A stretch of DNA of 64,000 bases. Origin: Betaproteobacteria bacterium (GTDB taxonomy: Bacteria; Pseudomonadota; Gammaproteobacteria; Burkholderiales; Thiobacillaceae). Of the stretch, positions 53,489 through 61,940 are shown piece after piece. Location: positions 62,001 through 126,000 of the forward strand of contig JACRNB010000001.1 of assembly GCA_016219425.1 (NCBI GenBank), given 5' to 3'. Every line of letters begins with the position of its first letter. The first letter of the stretch is position 1. Position numbers and translations under genes: made by a program. The notes under the pieces are model-generated. The model was not told the origin of the DNA and did no database searches. It saw nothing but the letters and a program-made list of their open reading frames with translations.

Positions 53489-54184
53489 ATGAAGCCCCGT
53501 TCACTCGCCCTGCTCCTGTCCCTGCTCGTCAGCGCCACCCCCTGCGTTGCCGAAGGCGACCCGCGCGATCCGCTGGAGTCTTTCAACCGCGGCGTGCATG
53601 GCTTCAACGAGGGCTTCGACAAGGCCATCTTCAAGCCGGTGGCCGAGGGCTACAAGGCCGTCATGCCCGCGTTCGGCCAGACCAGCGTGCGCAACTTCTT
53701 CTCCAACCTGAATGACGTCACTGTTTTGACCAACGACATCCTCCAGTTGAAGGGCGAACAGGCGATCCAGGATTTCCTTCGCCTCGCGTTCAATAGCACT
53801 TTCGGCTTGCTCGGTTTGCTCGACGTCTCCAGCGAGATGGGGCTGCGCAAGCATGACGAGGACTTCGGTCAGACCCTGGGGCGTTGGGGCATGGGGTCGG
53901 GCCCTTATCTGGTGCTGCCGTTCCTGGGCTCAAGCAGCCTGCGCGACACCGCGGGTCTGGTTGTGGATACCGTGTACACCGACCCGGTGGTGCAGACGGA
54001 TGACGTGTCGGATCGCAACGTGGGCATTGGCGTGCGCATGATCAGCAAGCGTGCAGATCTGCTGGATGCCAAGCGCACCGTGGACGAAGCGGCGCTGGAC
54101 CCCTACGAGTTCATGCGGGAGCTTTATCTGGAGCGTCGCCGCTCCCAGGTTTTCGACGGTAAGCCGCCCGAAGAAAAAGACTGA
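53489..54184 (+). CDS. mlaA: MlaA (VacJ) family outer-membrane protein
   Basis: A 231-residue MlaA protein of the phospholipid-retrieval (Mla) pathway at the outer membrane. Family blocks are DPLESFNRGVHGFNEGFDKA, FFSNLNDVTVLTNDILQL, NSTFGLLGLLDVSSEMGL and FGQTLGRWGMGSGPYLVLP. The signal peptide ends LLVSATPCVAEG, with a cysteine but no standard lipobox (Pro at -1), so lipidation is doubtful. The other mla genes are not here. It overlaps greB by one base (TGATG). Confidence 0.93.
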   Translation: MKPRSLALLLSLLVSATPCVAEGDPRDPLESFNRGVHGFNEGFDKAIFKPVAEGYKAVMPAFGQTSVRNFFSNLNDVTVLTNDILQLKGEQAIQDFLRLAFNSTFGLLGLLDVSSEMGLRKHDEDFGQTLGRWGMGSGPYLVLPFLGSSSLRDTAGLVVDTVYTDPVVQTDDVSDRNVGIGVRMISKRADLLDAKRTVDEAALDPYEFMRELYLERRRSQVFDGKPPEEKD

Positions 54185-54735
54185 TGAACAAGGCCTTCGT
54201 CCGCGAAGAAGCGCCGGAGGAAGACGAAGAGGAAGCCTCCCCCCTGCCGGCGGGTGGCAAGAATTACATGACCCCCGGCTGTTTCTCGCGGCTCACGGCG
54301 GAACTGGATCACCTGATGCGCCGCGAGCGTCCCGAAGTGGTCAGCGTCGTGTCCTGGGCCGACGGTAACGGCGACCGCTCCGAGAACGGCGACTACATCT
54401 ACGGCAAAAAGCGCCTGCGCGAGATCGACCGCCGCATCCGCTTCCTTACCCGCCGCCTGGCGTATGCCCAGGTCATTGACCCCGCCGCTCAGGAAGATAC
54501 GGAACGGGTCTACTTTGGCGCTACCGTGACCGTGCAGGACGAAGAGGGCGTGGAGACCGCCTACAGCATCGTCGGCATGGACGAGGCGGAACCCTCCCGA
54601 GGCCGCATCTCCTGGATCGCCCCCCTGGCGCGGGCGCTGCTCAAGGCGCGCGAGGGGGATACGGTGCGTTTTCACGCACCCGGCGGTCAGCGCGTACTGG
54701 AAGTCCTCGCCATCGAATACCGCTCCCTGGACTAA
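54184..54735 (+). CDS. greB: Transcription elongation factor GreB
   Basis: A 183-residue Gre factor that rescues backtracked RNA polymerase. Motifs include NYMTPGCFSRLTAELDHL, the acidic-tip WADGNGDRSENGDYIYGKKR and YSIVGMDEAEPSRGRISW. The acidic N-terminal extension (about residues 7-20) is longer than in E. coli GreB. It is co-transcribed with mlaA. Confidence 0.94.
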   Translation: MNKAFVREEAPEEDEEEASPLPAGGKNYMTPGCFSRLTAELDHLMRRERPEVVSVVSWADGNGDRSENGDYIYGKKRLREIDRRIRFLTRRLAYAQVIDPAAQEDTERVYFGATVTVQDEEGVETAYSIVGMDEAEPSRGRISWIAPLARALLKAREGDTVRFHAPGGQRVLEVLAIEYRSLD

Positions 54736-54811
54736 ACCCGCATTGCCATCATGCTTTTCGCCGCGGCGGCGCGAGGGCTATGATGCCGTCACCGTACCCC
54801 AAGGCTGGCTC

Positions 54812-55444
54812 ATGAATTCTGTTCGCGTCTTTCTGGTGGATGACCATCCCATGCTGCGGCTCGGCGTGCGCCGAGCGTTGGAAGGCTCGGAGGGGTTTGT
54901 CGTGGCGGGGGAAGGAGTGGACCTGACCAGCGCCCGCGCCTGGCTTACCGCGGGTGGTCTGGCTGATATCGCCATCATTGACCGCTCCCTGCCGGACGGT
55001 GATGGTCTGGAACTTGCTCCCCTGCTCAAGGCTGCCGGCATGAAGATCATCGTGCTGACGGTGGAAGACGGCGATGAGGAGATCCGCGCCGCCATCGACG
55101 CCGGCGTGGACGGCTACCTGCTCAAGTCCGCAGATTCCGAGCAGATCATCCACGCCATCGGCATGGTGATGCAGGACGCCGGCGCCTTTCCCGCCCAGAT
55201 CGTTCAGAAGCTCACCCAGTCCAGTGGCGACGCTCCCCTGGCCAAGCTTTCGCCACGCGAGATGGAGATCGCCGAATATGTGGCCAAGGGACTCAGCAAC
55301 AAGGTCATCGGCGCGCGTCTCAACCTGTCCGACAACACCGTGCGCAACCATCTGGCCAACATCATGCAGAAGCTCAACTTCCACAACCGCGTGCAAGTGG
55401 CCACCCTGGTCCTGCAACACATGAGGCGGCACAAGCGGATCTGA
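54812..55444 (+). CDS. NarL/FixJ-type response regulator
   Basis: A 210-residue two-component regulator. The receiver domain (about 1-120) has FLVDDHPML, the phospho-acceptor Asp57 in AIIDRSLPDGDG, LTVEDG and LLKSAD. A LuxR-type helix-turn-helix (about 145-205, LSPREMEIAEYVAKGLSNKV) follows. ATG 54812 is preferred, with AAGG upstream. No sensor kinase gene is adjacent, so it is an orphan regulator here. Confidence 0.92.
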   Translation: MNSVRVFLVDDHPMLRLGVRRALEGSEGFVVAGEGVDLTSARAWLTAGGLADIAIIDRSLPDGDGLELAPLLKAAGMKIIVLTVEDGDEEIRAAIDAGVDGYLLKSADSEQIIHAIGMVMQDAGAFPAQIVQKLTQSSGDAPLAKLSPREMEIAEYVAKGLSNKVIGARLNLSDNTVRNHLANIMQKLNFHNRVQVATLVLQHMRRHKRI

Positions 55445-55516
55445 CGCGGCGCGCCATGGGGAGAGACGGCGGGCTGCTAGAATCCGCGCCGCTTGTCACC
55501 GTCCCGAAGGCTCCCC

Positions 55517-56341
55517 GTGGATCTCGTCATTTTGTTCAAAGCGCTCATCCTCGGCATCGTCGAGGGGCTCACCGAATTCCTGCCCATCTCCAGCACTGGC
55601 CACCTGATCCTGGTGGGGGATCTGCTGAACTTCAACGACGAGAAGGGCAAGGTGTTCGAGATTGCCATTCAGACCGGGGCGATCCTGGCGGTGGTGTGGG
55701 ACTACCGGGCCAAGTTCCTTGGCGTGGCGCGGGGATTGACTACCGAGCCGGCAGCGCAACGCTTTGTGTTGAACCTGTTCCTGGCCTTCGTGCCCATTGC
55801 CGCTTTGGGTCTGCTGTTCGGCAAGATGATCAAGGCCCATCTGTTCGCGCCGGTGCCTGTGGCCCTGGCCTTCATCGTCGGCGGCCTGGTGATCTGGTGG
55901 GCGGAGCGGCGCGAGCATGTGATTCGTGTGCAGGAGGTGGATGACCTGCAATGGCCGGACGCCCTCAAACTGGGTCTCGCCCAGTGTTTCGCCCTGATCC
56001 CCGGCACTTCCCGTAGCGGCGCCACCATCATCGGCGGTTTGTTGATCGGGCTATCACGCAAGGCGGCGGCGGAGTTTTCCTTCTTCCTGGCGGTGCCCAC
56101 GCTGGGGGTGGCAACGCTGTATGACTTGGCGAAACACCGCGAATTGTTCGCCCTGGCGGACCTGCCCATGTTTGTCGTGGGCTTTGTCGCCGCCTTCCTC
56201 AGCGCGGCCCTGGCGGTGCGGGTGTTCATCCGCTTCGTGGCGACGCACAACTTCACCGCCTTCGTGATCTACCGCATCGTGTTCGGGGTGGTGGTGCTGA
56301 TCACCGCCTACACCGGGCTGGTGAGCTGGACGGTGCATTAA
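55517..56341 (+). CDS. uppP: Undecaprenyl-diphosphate phosphatase
   Basis: A 274-residue membrane phosphatase recycling the undecaprenyl carrier for peptidoglycan and polysaccharide. The catalytic motifs are [17 protein letters not shown] and [10 protein letters not shown]. The start is GTG 55517 ([12 protein letters not shown]), the family N-terminus; the frame is open upstream. Several membrane helices are clear. Its supply of carrier lipid would serve the XrtA system as well. Confidence 0.94.
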   Translation: MDLVILFKALILGIVEGLTEFLPISSTGHLILVGDLLNFNDEKGKVFEIAIQTGAILAVVWDYRAKFLGVARGLTTEPAAQRFVLNLFLAFVPIAALGLLFGKMIKAHLFAPVPVALAFIVGGLVIWWAERREHVIRVQEVDDLQWPDALKLGLAQCFALIPGTSRSGATIIGGLLIGLSRKAAAEFSFFLAVPTLGVATLYDLAKHRELFALADLPMFVVGFVAAFLSAALAVRVFIRFVATHNFTAFVIYRIVFGVVVLITAYTGLVSWTVH

Positions 56342-56346
56342 CCCTT

Positions 56347-56424
56347 GTAGGAGCCCGGCTGCGCCGGGCGATGCAACGGTAACGGACGCGAAGCCATTTG
56401 CGCCGGGCGCAGCCGGGTTCCTAC
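56347..56424. repeat. Inverted pair of GTAGGAGCCCGGC repeats between uppP and chpA
   Basis: A left copy (56347-56372) and an inverted copy (56400-56424) enclose 27 bases. It fills the gap between the convergent genes; the right copy carries the stop codon of chpA. Confidence 0.7.
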
Positions 56425-59400
56425 AGGGCCGCCTCCGCCACTGCCTCCGCGTGGGTCAGGCGTCGAATCTCGGTCAGGAGTTCTTCTTCCACATAGGGTT
56501 TGCCCATGTAGGCGTTGACCCCCAGCGAGAGGGCGTGGTCGCGGTGTTTGTCGGCGGTGCGGGACGTGATCATGATGATGGGCAGACCCCGCGTACGACT
56601 GCTGGCGCGCACGTGGTGGGCCACTTCAAAACCGTCCATGCGCGGCATCTCGATGTCCAGCAGCATGATGTCCGGCACTTCCTCTTCCAGCATCTCCATG
56701 GCCTCCTGGCCGTCCCGCGCGGTGGTGACGCGGTAGCCTTCGCGTTGCAGGAAGCGGGTGGCGATCTTGCGCACGGTGAGGGAATCGTCCACCACCATGA
56801 CCAGGGCGGATTCCTGCTCCTCCGGTTGTTCCGCCGGGGCGCCCACCTCCACCATGCGTTCAGCCAGATAGAAGGGGTTGATGATGAGGGCGACACGGCC
56901 ATCCGCCAGCACGGTGGCGCCGCTGACGCCGGCAATACGGGCGAGCTGCGGGCCGATGGGTTTCAGCACCGCTTCAAAGTTGCCTTCCAGACCATCCACC
57001 CGCACGGCGAGCCGTTGGTCGCCCGCCCGCAGCAGCAGTATGGTGCGGTGACGGCCTTCCGCCGGGATGGAGGTGCGTCCCAAAAGCTCCGCCAGACTGC
57101 GCAGGGGGTAGCGTTCGCCGCCGAGTTCGACGAAACCGGATTCTTGCAACGCATGGAACTGTTCTACCCGTACTTCCCGCACCAGGGCCACCAGGTTGGC
57201 GGGCAGCGCCCACAACTGGTCGCCGGCCCGGGCCATGACCACCTGACTCAGGGCCAGGGTGAGGGGTAGGCGGATGGTGAATTTCGCGCCCTGGCCCGGC
57301 TGGTTGTCCAGACGGACGCGACCGCCGATGCCGGCGATCTCGTTTTTCACCACGTCCAGGCCTACGCCGCGCCCCGCCAGTTCGGTGACCTGACGGGCGG
57401 TGGAAAAACCGGAGCGGAACAGGAGTTGTTCCAGCGCTTCGTTGCTGACTTCCTGATCGGGGCTGATCCAGCCGGCGTCGAGGGCCTTGCGGCGGACTGC
57501 GTCGAGTTGGATGCCGGCGCCGTCATCCGACAGTTCCAGCACGATTTCACTGCCCTCCTGGCGCGCCGTGAGACGTACCAGGCCCTGTTCCGGTTTGCCC
57601 TGCGCCGCCCGCGCCTCCGGGGTTTCCAGTCCGTGGGCGACGGCATTACGGAGCAGGTGTTCCAGAGGGGCGGTGATCTTGTCCAGCACGCCCCGGTCCA
57701 TTTCAGTGTGGCCGCCCTCCAGTTCCAGTTGGACGCGCTTGCCGGTCTCGCGCGCGGACTGACGCAGGATGCGGTGCAGACGCTCTTCCAGGGTATTCAG
57801 GGGCAGCATGCGGATGTGCATGAGTTCCTGTTGCAGGGTGCGGGCCATGCGTCCCTGCACCAGCAGGGCGTTGTCCGCCTCGGTCAGGCCGGACAGGAGG
57901 TTGTTCTGGGCCGTGGATACGTCGTCCACGCTTTCCGCCAGTTGCCGCGTGAGTTCCTGCAGGCGCGAGAAGCGGTCGAACTCCAGCGGGTCGAAGTGGC
58001 TGTCGTCCATGTGGGAGAAGCGCGAACGCATCTGGGATTCGGCCTGGATGTCCAGTTCGCGTAGTTGCGAGCGCAGACGATCCACGTTGGCGGCCAGTTC
58101 CTGGGCGGTCTGTTTGTAGCCGGTGAGCACGTTTTCGATGCGGGAGCGGGCGATGGCCACCTCGCCGGCTTCGTTCAGCAGGGTATCCATCACCTCGGAA
58201 TCCACCCGCAGGGACTGGCGCATGCGCTGGGGTTCTTCCTGGGCCTGTGCGGCGGGGATCTCCGTCGGCTCTGCCGCAACGGCGGGGAGGAGAGCGTCCG
58301 CTTCCTGCATGTCCTCGGGGGCGGGCAGGACAGGAATGGCAGAGCTTTCGCCGCGCTTGAGGCGGTCAATGGCCTCGGCAAGGCCGTCGTACTGGGCCTC
58401 CAGGTAGTCGAGCTGGCGCTCGGCCTGTGCGCCGTCGCCCATGGCGACGACATGGCTCTCCATGAGGTGTACGGCTTCGCCCAGGTTCATGGCGCCGGCC
58501 ATCCGGGCGGAACCCTTGAGGGTGTGCAGCACTCGCTTCAGGTCTTCCGATGCGCCGGGAGCTTGAGCGCGCCAGGCGCGCAGTCCGCCGCCCACCTTGG
58601 GCAGCAGGTCTTCCGTCTCTTCCAGGAAGATGGGCAGCAGTTCCGGGTCCAGGTCGTCCTGCACCTGGGGTTTGGCGGCGGGCGTCGCGCGGGTCGCCTG
58701 CATGACGGGCGCGACAGGCTCATCGACGGTTTCGTCATGCGGGAACCGCGGGGGCTCCACCGGCGCCGGGGCGGCTTCCGCCAGTTCCAGGGCGGGTGAT
58801 GGGGAAGGAGGGGCGTCAGGAAACAGCGCCTCGAACACGTCTTCCGCATCCGCTTCGCTCAGTTCGAGTCCGGCGAGGTCGTCGCTCTGCGCTTCTTCCA
58901 GCGTGAATGCGTTGGTTTCGGCGGGGGTTGGGGCTGGCGGGGGGATGAAGGCGTCGCACGGGTGGATCGGAAAACGGTGCGCCAGGACGTCTTCCACCCC
59001 TTCCGCCAGGGCGGTCAGACCCCGCTCCACGGCCTGCACGGCTTCCTGGGCCAAGGCCGCGCCGGTATCGGGCCAGGCGCCGGACCAGTTTTCCATGGCG
59101 TGGGCCACCTCGGCCAGGGGGGTGAATCCGGTGGTGCGGGAGATGCCGGCAAGGGTGTGGGCGGCGCGGTTGAAGCGTTCCCAGGATTCGCCAGGGAAGG
59201 GTCCGGCCATTTCGTCCAGGGCGTTGCGCAGGTCGATCAGACGCTGGCCGGCCTCGCTGGTAAAGATGTCGAACAGGGTGGCGGGCAGGATATGCCCTTC
59301 GATGTCCACGCGGTCGTCCGCCGGGGCGGGGGGCTCAGACGATTCAGAAAATTCCGACGACTCGAACGACTCAGACGGAAGAAGGATGGGGGATGGCTCC

Positions 59401-61835
59401 GCCGGCGCTTCCGCGGATGCGCCGGCTTCATCTTTTGGGGGCGCGGCCTCCTGGGGCGAGACGCCTGTTTCCCCGCGCAGGCGTCGTGCGCCTGCGGTCA
59501 AGAGTTCGGCGTCCACCTGGGCGCGTCCGCGGCTCTCCAGTTGCGAGACCCAGCCCTGGAAGGCGTTACCTGCGCTTTCCAGGAAGTTGAGCATGTCCGG
59601 CGTGGGGGCGCGTTCGTCGCGCAGCCATTGGTTGAGGGTCTGTTCCACTTCCCAGGCGGCCTCGCCCAGGTCGGTCAGGCCCACCATGCGCCCGCTGCCC
59701 TTGAGGGTGTGGAAGCCGCGCCGTACCGTGGTGAAGGCGTCGTTGTCGTAGGCGCTGATCTGAAGCCGGGAGACCTGGATGGCTATGGTCCCGAGAACTT
59801 CGTTGGCCTCTTCGATGTAGATGCCGAGCAGTTCCTGGTCGATGACCTCGGTGGAGGAGGCCGCCAGACGCTGGGTCTCGATGCTGGGCGCTACGGGGGC
59901 CGGGGCGATGGCTTCGATGGCCTGGAGCGCGGCGGCGGGCGCGGCGGATTCCAGTGCGGTGAGGGCGGCGTCGGCCTGACCGCGCAATTTGGCGTCGCCC
60001 ACCAGTTCGGCGTCTCGCGCCAGTTGCGACAGTTCCGCCTTGACCGCAGCCTTGCCGGCTTCGTCCACCTTGTCGGCGTGGGCGATGGTTTGCAGGCTTT
60101 CACGGATATGCGCGGTTTCCTCGCGGATCTGGGCTTCCACCGTCTGTTCCTGGCCGGGGGAGGCTTCGGGTACGGCCATGAGGCCGGCCAGTGCTTGGCT
60201 GTCGTCGCGCCCGAAGCGCAGGGCTTCGACGTAGAGGCCGAGGGTGGACAGGGCTTCCGCCACCCAGTTGAGGTTTTCCGTGGTGATGTAGGCATCGCCT
60301 TCGCTGAAATGGCCGATGCGGCGCGAACACTCGTTGAGCAGGTCGCGCGCCACGTCCAGTTGCAGGATGTTGAGGGCGCCCAGAATCTGCTTCATCAGGC
60401 CCGGCACCTTGGGCAGCCCGTCGCGATGTGCGGAGTTGCGGAAGAACTTGTCGAGAATCTCTTCCACCTGGTTGAGGTTGTTCTGGATCTCGCGTGTGAC
60501 CTGGGCCAGCAGCAGCTTTTCCTGGGCGGCGCGGGAAATGTCATCCAGCAAGTCCACCTGCGGGATGCGGGAGGCGTCGAAGGAGGGGTCGATGGCGGCC
60601 TGCAGGCGCATGGAGAGCGCTTCCGACTGGCGCTTGAACTCGTCCCCCAGCGATTCGAAATGGTCGGCGGCGTTTTGCAGCAGCAGGATGGCGGTGGCCA
60701 TCTCCAGTTGCAGCACTTCGTTGCGCGTGGCTTCCGCGGCGTTGTTGAGGCGTTTCGCCACCGCCTGGATCATGCGGGTGAGCGATTGCAGGGCGGGGTT
60801 GGGCAGATGGGTGGACGCCTCGAAGGCGTCCAGGGTGGCGTGCTGGAAGGCAGCCAGGCTGTCATGCTGGCCGGAACAGCAGCGCAGCCAATGGTCCTTG
60901 GCGGCCTTGAGTTGGTCCTTGAGACCGGTGATCTGCGCCGTATGGGCGGATTTGGCCCCGCCCGAGGCTTGGGGCGCCAGCCGTTCCAACTGGTACAGGT
61001 CGCGCGCTTCGGCGGCGCGACCGCCCGGCGTGGCGTCCTGGGCGACGTAATACAGCACGTCGCGGAACAGGCGCTCGGCCAGTTGGCGTGAACCTTCCAT
61101 CAGGCGACGCATCTGGAGGTCGATGCGTCCGCACAGGCGCTTTTGCCAGAAGTCCGCCTTGCCGCTGGACCGGCGCAGTCCTTCGATAAGGGCGGCGGCG
61201 CTCCACCAGAAAGAGTACTGGGCCGGGCCGGGGGCGAGTCTTTCCACTTCTTTTACCGCCTGGTCCATGGCGAGCAGGCCGGACTGGGGGTCTTTGCCCT
61301 GAAGGTATTGCAGCAGCCCCCGTTGGTAGCGGCTGCGGGCGGTGCGGATGGCGCGGGCGCGGGCCGTATCTTCCATGGGGGTTTCCGCCACGGAGCGGGG
61401 TACGCGCAGGGTGGTGTCGGGAAAGAACAGCTCGCTGGGGGCGGGAGGGACGCCGCCACGCGCCGTGACCAGTTGCTGGAACAGGGGGGTCAGACGGGTC
61501 TCGGTGTTGCGTCCGCCCGCCATCAGTTCGTCCAGATACTCCTTCAGGCTGTCGATGGCGCGCATCGCCAGATCCGCAGCGGCGCGGGTGCGCAACGGGG
61601 CCTTGGACGTCATTTCGTGGAGCAGGCGTTCGACCTCCGAGGTAAGCATCGACACGCCTTGCAGATCGACGATCTGGAGCGCGCCGTATACCTGGTGCAG
61701 ATGGGCGGCGGCAGCTTGCAATGGCCCCGTCTCCTGACCGTCCCAGCCCGCCAGACCGGCGCGCGCCGTGGCCAGGGCGGTATCCAGTTCGCCTTTGACC
61801 CAGGTCAGAGGGCCGAGATCGAACTCTTCATCCAT
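56421..61835 (-). CDS. chpA: ChpA/PilL-type hybrid chemosensory histidine kinase
   Basis: A 1804-residue hybrid kinase of the type IV pilus (twitching) chemosensory system. I can place three Hpt domains by their histidines: His709 (HTLKGSGRM), His893 (HTLAGI) and His1104 (HTLKGSARM). The CheA-like ATPase is near residue 1390 (EHLLRNAVAHG, then GRGVGLDVVKNEI), a CheW-like domain follows, and a C-terminal receiver has its Asp near 1726 (MLLDIEMPRMDG). The N-terminal 600 residues are helical, without a clear Hpt. ATG 61835 (MDEEFDLG) is used, because the frame upstream begins only with TTG. Confidence 0.93.
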   Translation of the reverse strand: MDEEFDLGPLTWVKGELDTALATARAGLAGWDGQETGPLQAAAAHLHQVYGALQIVDLQGVSMLTSEVERLLHEMTSKAPLRTRAAADLAMRAIDSLKEYLDELMAGGRNTETRLTPLFQQLVTARGGVPPAPSELFFPDTTLRVPRSVAETPMEDTARARAIRTARSRYQRGLLQYLQGKDPQSGLLAMDQAVKEVERLAPGPAQYSFWWSAAALIEGLRRSSGKADFWQKRLCGRIDLQMRRLMEGSRQLAERLFRDVLYYVAQDATPGGRAAEARDLYQLERLAPQASGGAKSAHTAQITGLKDQLKAAKDHWLRCCSGQHDSLAAFQHATLDAFEASTHLPNPALQSLTRMIQAVAKRLNNAAEATRNEVLQLEMATAILLLQNAADHFESLGDEFKRQSEALSMRLQAAIDPSFDASRIPQVDLLDDISRAAQEKLLLAQVTREIQNNLNQVEEILDKFFRNSAHRDGLPKVPGLMKQILGALNILQLDVARDLLNECSRRIGHFSEGDAYITTENLNWVAEALSTLGLYVEALRFGRDDSQALAGLMAVPEASPGQEQTVEAQIREETAHIRESLQTIAHADKVDEAGKAAVKAELSQLARDAELVGDAKLRGQADAALTALESAAPAAALQAIEAIAPAPVAPSIETQRLAASSTEVIDQELLGIYIEEANEVLGTIAIQVSRLQISAYDNDAFTTVRRGFHTLKGSGRMVGLTDLGEAAWEVEQTLNQWLRDERAPTPDMLNFLESAGNAFQGWVSQLESRGRAQVDAELLTAGARRLRGETGVSPQEAAPPKDEAGASAEAPAEPSPILLPSESFESSEFSESSEPPAPADDRVDIEGHILPATLFDIFTSEAGQRLIDLRNALDEMAGPFPGESWERFNRAAHTLAGISRTTGFTPLAEVAHAMENWSGAWPDTGAALAQEAVQAVERGLTALAEGVEDVLAHRFPIHPCDAFIPPPAPTPAETNAFTLEEAQSDDLAGLELSEADAEDVFEALFPDAPPSPSPALELAEAAPAPVEPPRFPHDETVDEPVAPVMQATRATPAAKPQVQDDLDPELLPIFLEETEDLLPKVGGGLRAWRAQAPGASEDLKRVLHTLKGSARMAGAMNLGEAVHLMESHVVAMGDGAQAERQLDYLEAQYDGLAEAIDRLKRGESSAIPVLPAPEDMQEADALLPAVAAEPTEIPAAQAQEEPQRMRQSLRVDSEVMDTLLNEAGEVAIARSRIENVLTGYKQTAQELAANVDRLRSQLRELDIQAESQMRSRFSHMDDSHFDPLEFDRFSRLQELTRQLAESVDDVSTAQNNLLSGLTEADNALLVQGRMARTLQQELMHIRMLPLNTLEERLHRILRQSARETGKRVQLELEGGHTEMDRGVLDKITAPLEHLLRNAVAHGLETPEARAAQGKPEQGLVRLTARQEGSEIVLELSDDGAGIQLDAVRRKALDAGWISPDQEVSNEALEQLLFRSGFSTARQVTELAGRGVGLDVVKNEIAGIGGRVRLDNQPGQGAKFTIRLPLTLALSQVVMARAGDQLWALPANLVALVREVRVEQFHALQESGFVELGGERYPLRSLAELLGRTSIPAEGRHRTILLLRAGDQRLAVRVDGLEGNFEAVLKPIGPQLARIAGVSGATVLADGRVALIINPFYLAERMVEVGAPAEQPEEQESALVMVVDDSLTVRKIATRFLQREGYRVTTARDGQEAMEMLEEEVPDIMLLDIEMPRMDGFEVAHHVRASSRTRGLPIIMITSRTADKHRDHALSLGVNAYMGKPYVEEELLTEIRRLTHAEAVAEAAL

Positions 61836-61850
61836 GTGTAACTCCACTCT

Positions 61851-61901
61851 CAAGAAAACGAAGGGCCGCCCCGAGTTTTCTTGACCCCCTCGGGGGGCGG
61901 G
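61851..61901 (-). repeat. Nested-hairpin dispersed repeat, copy D (inverted)
   Basis: Outer arms CAAGAAAAC (61851-61859) and GTTTTCTTG (61875-61883) enclose GGGCCGCCCCGA, followed by the inner CCCCCTCGGGGG (61885-61896). Read on the minus strand it matches copy A closely. It lies between pilJ and chpA. Confidence 0.8.
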
Positions 61902-61940
61902 CTGGGCGCCAGCCCGGCCCTGGGGGCGCTCTCACCTGCC

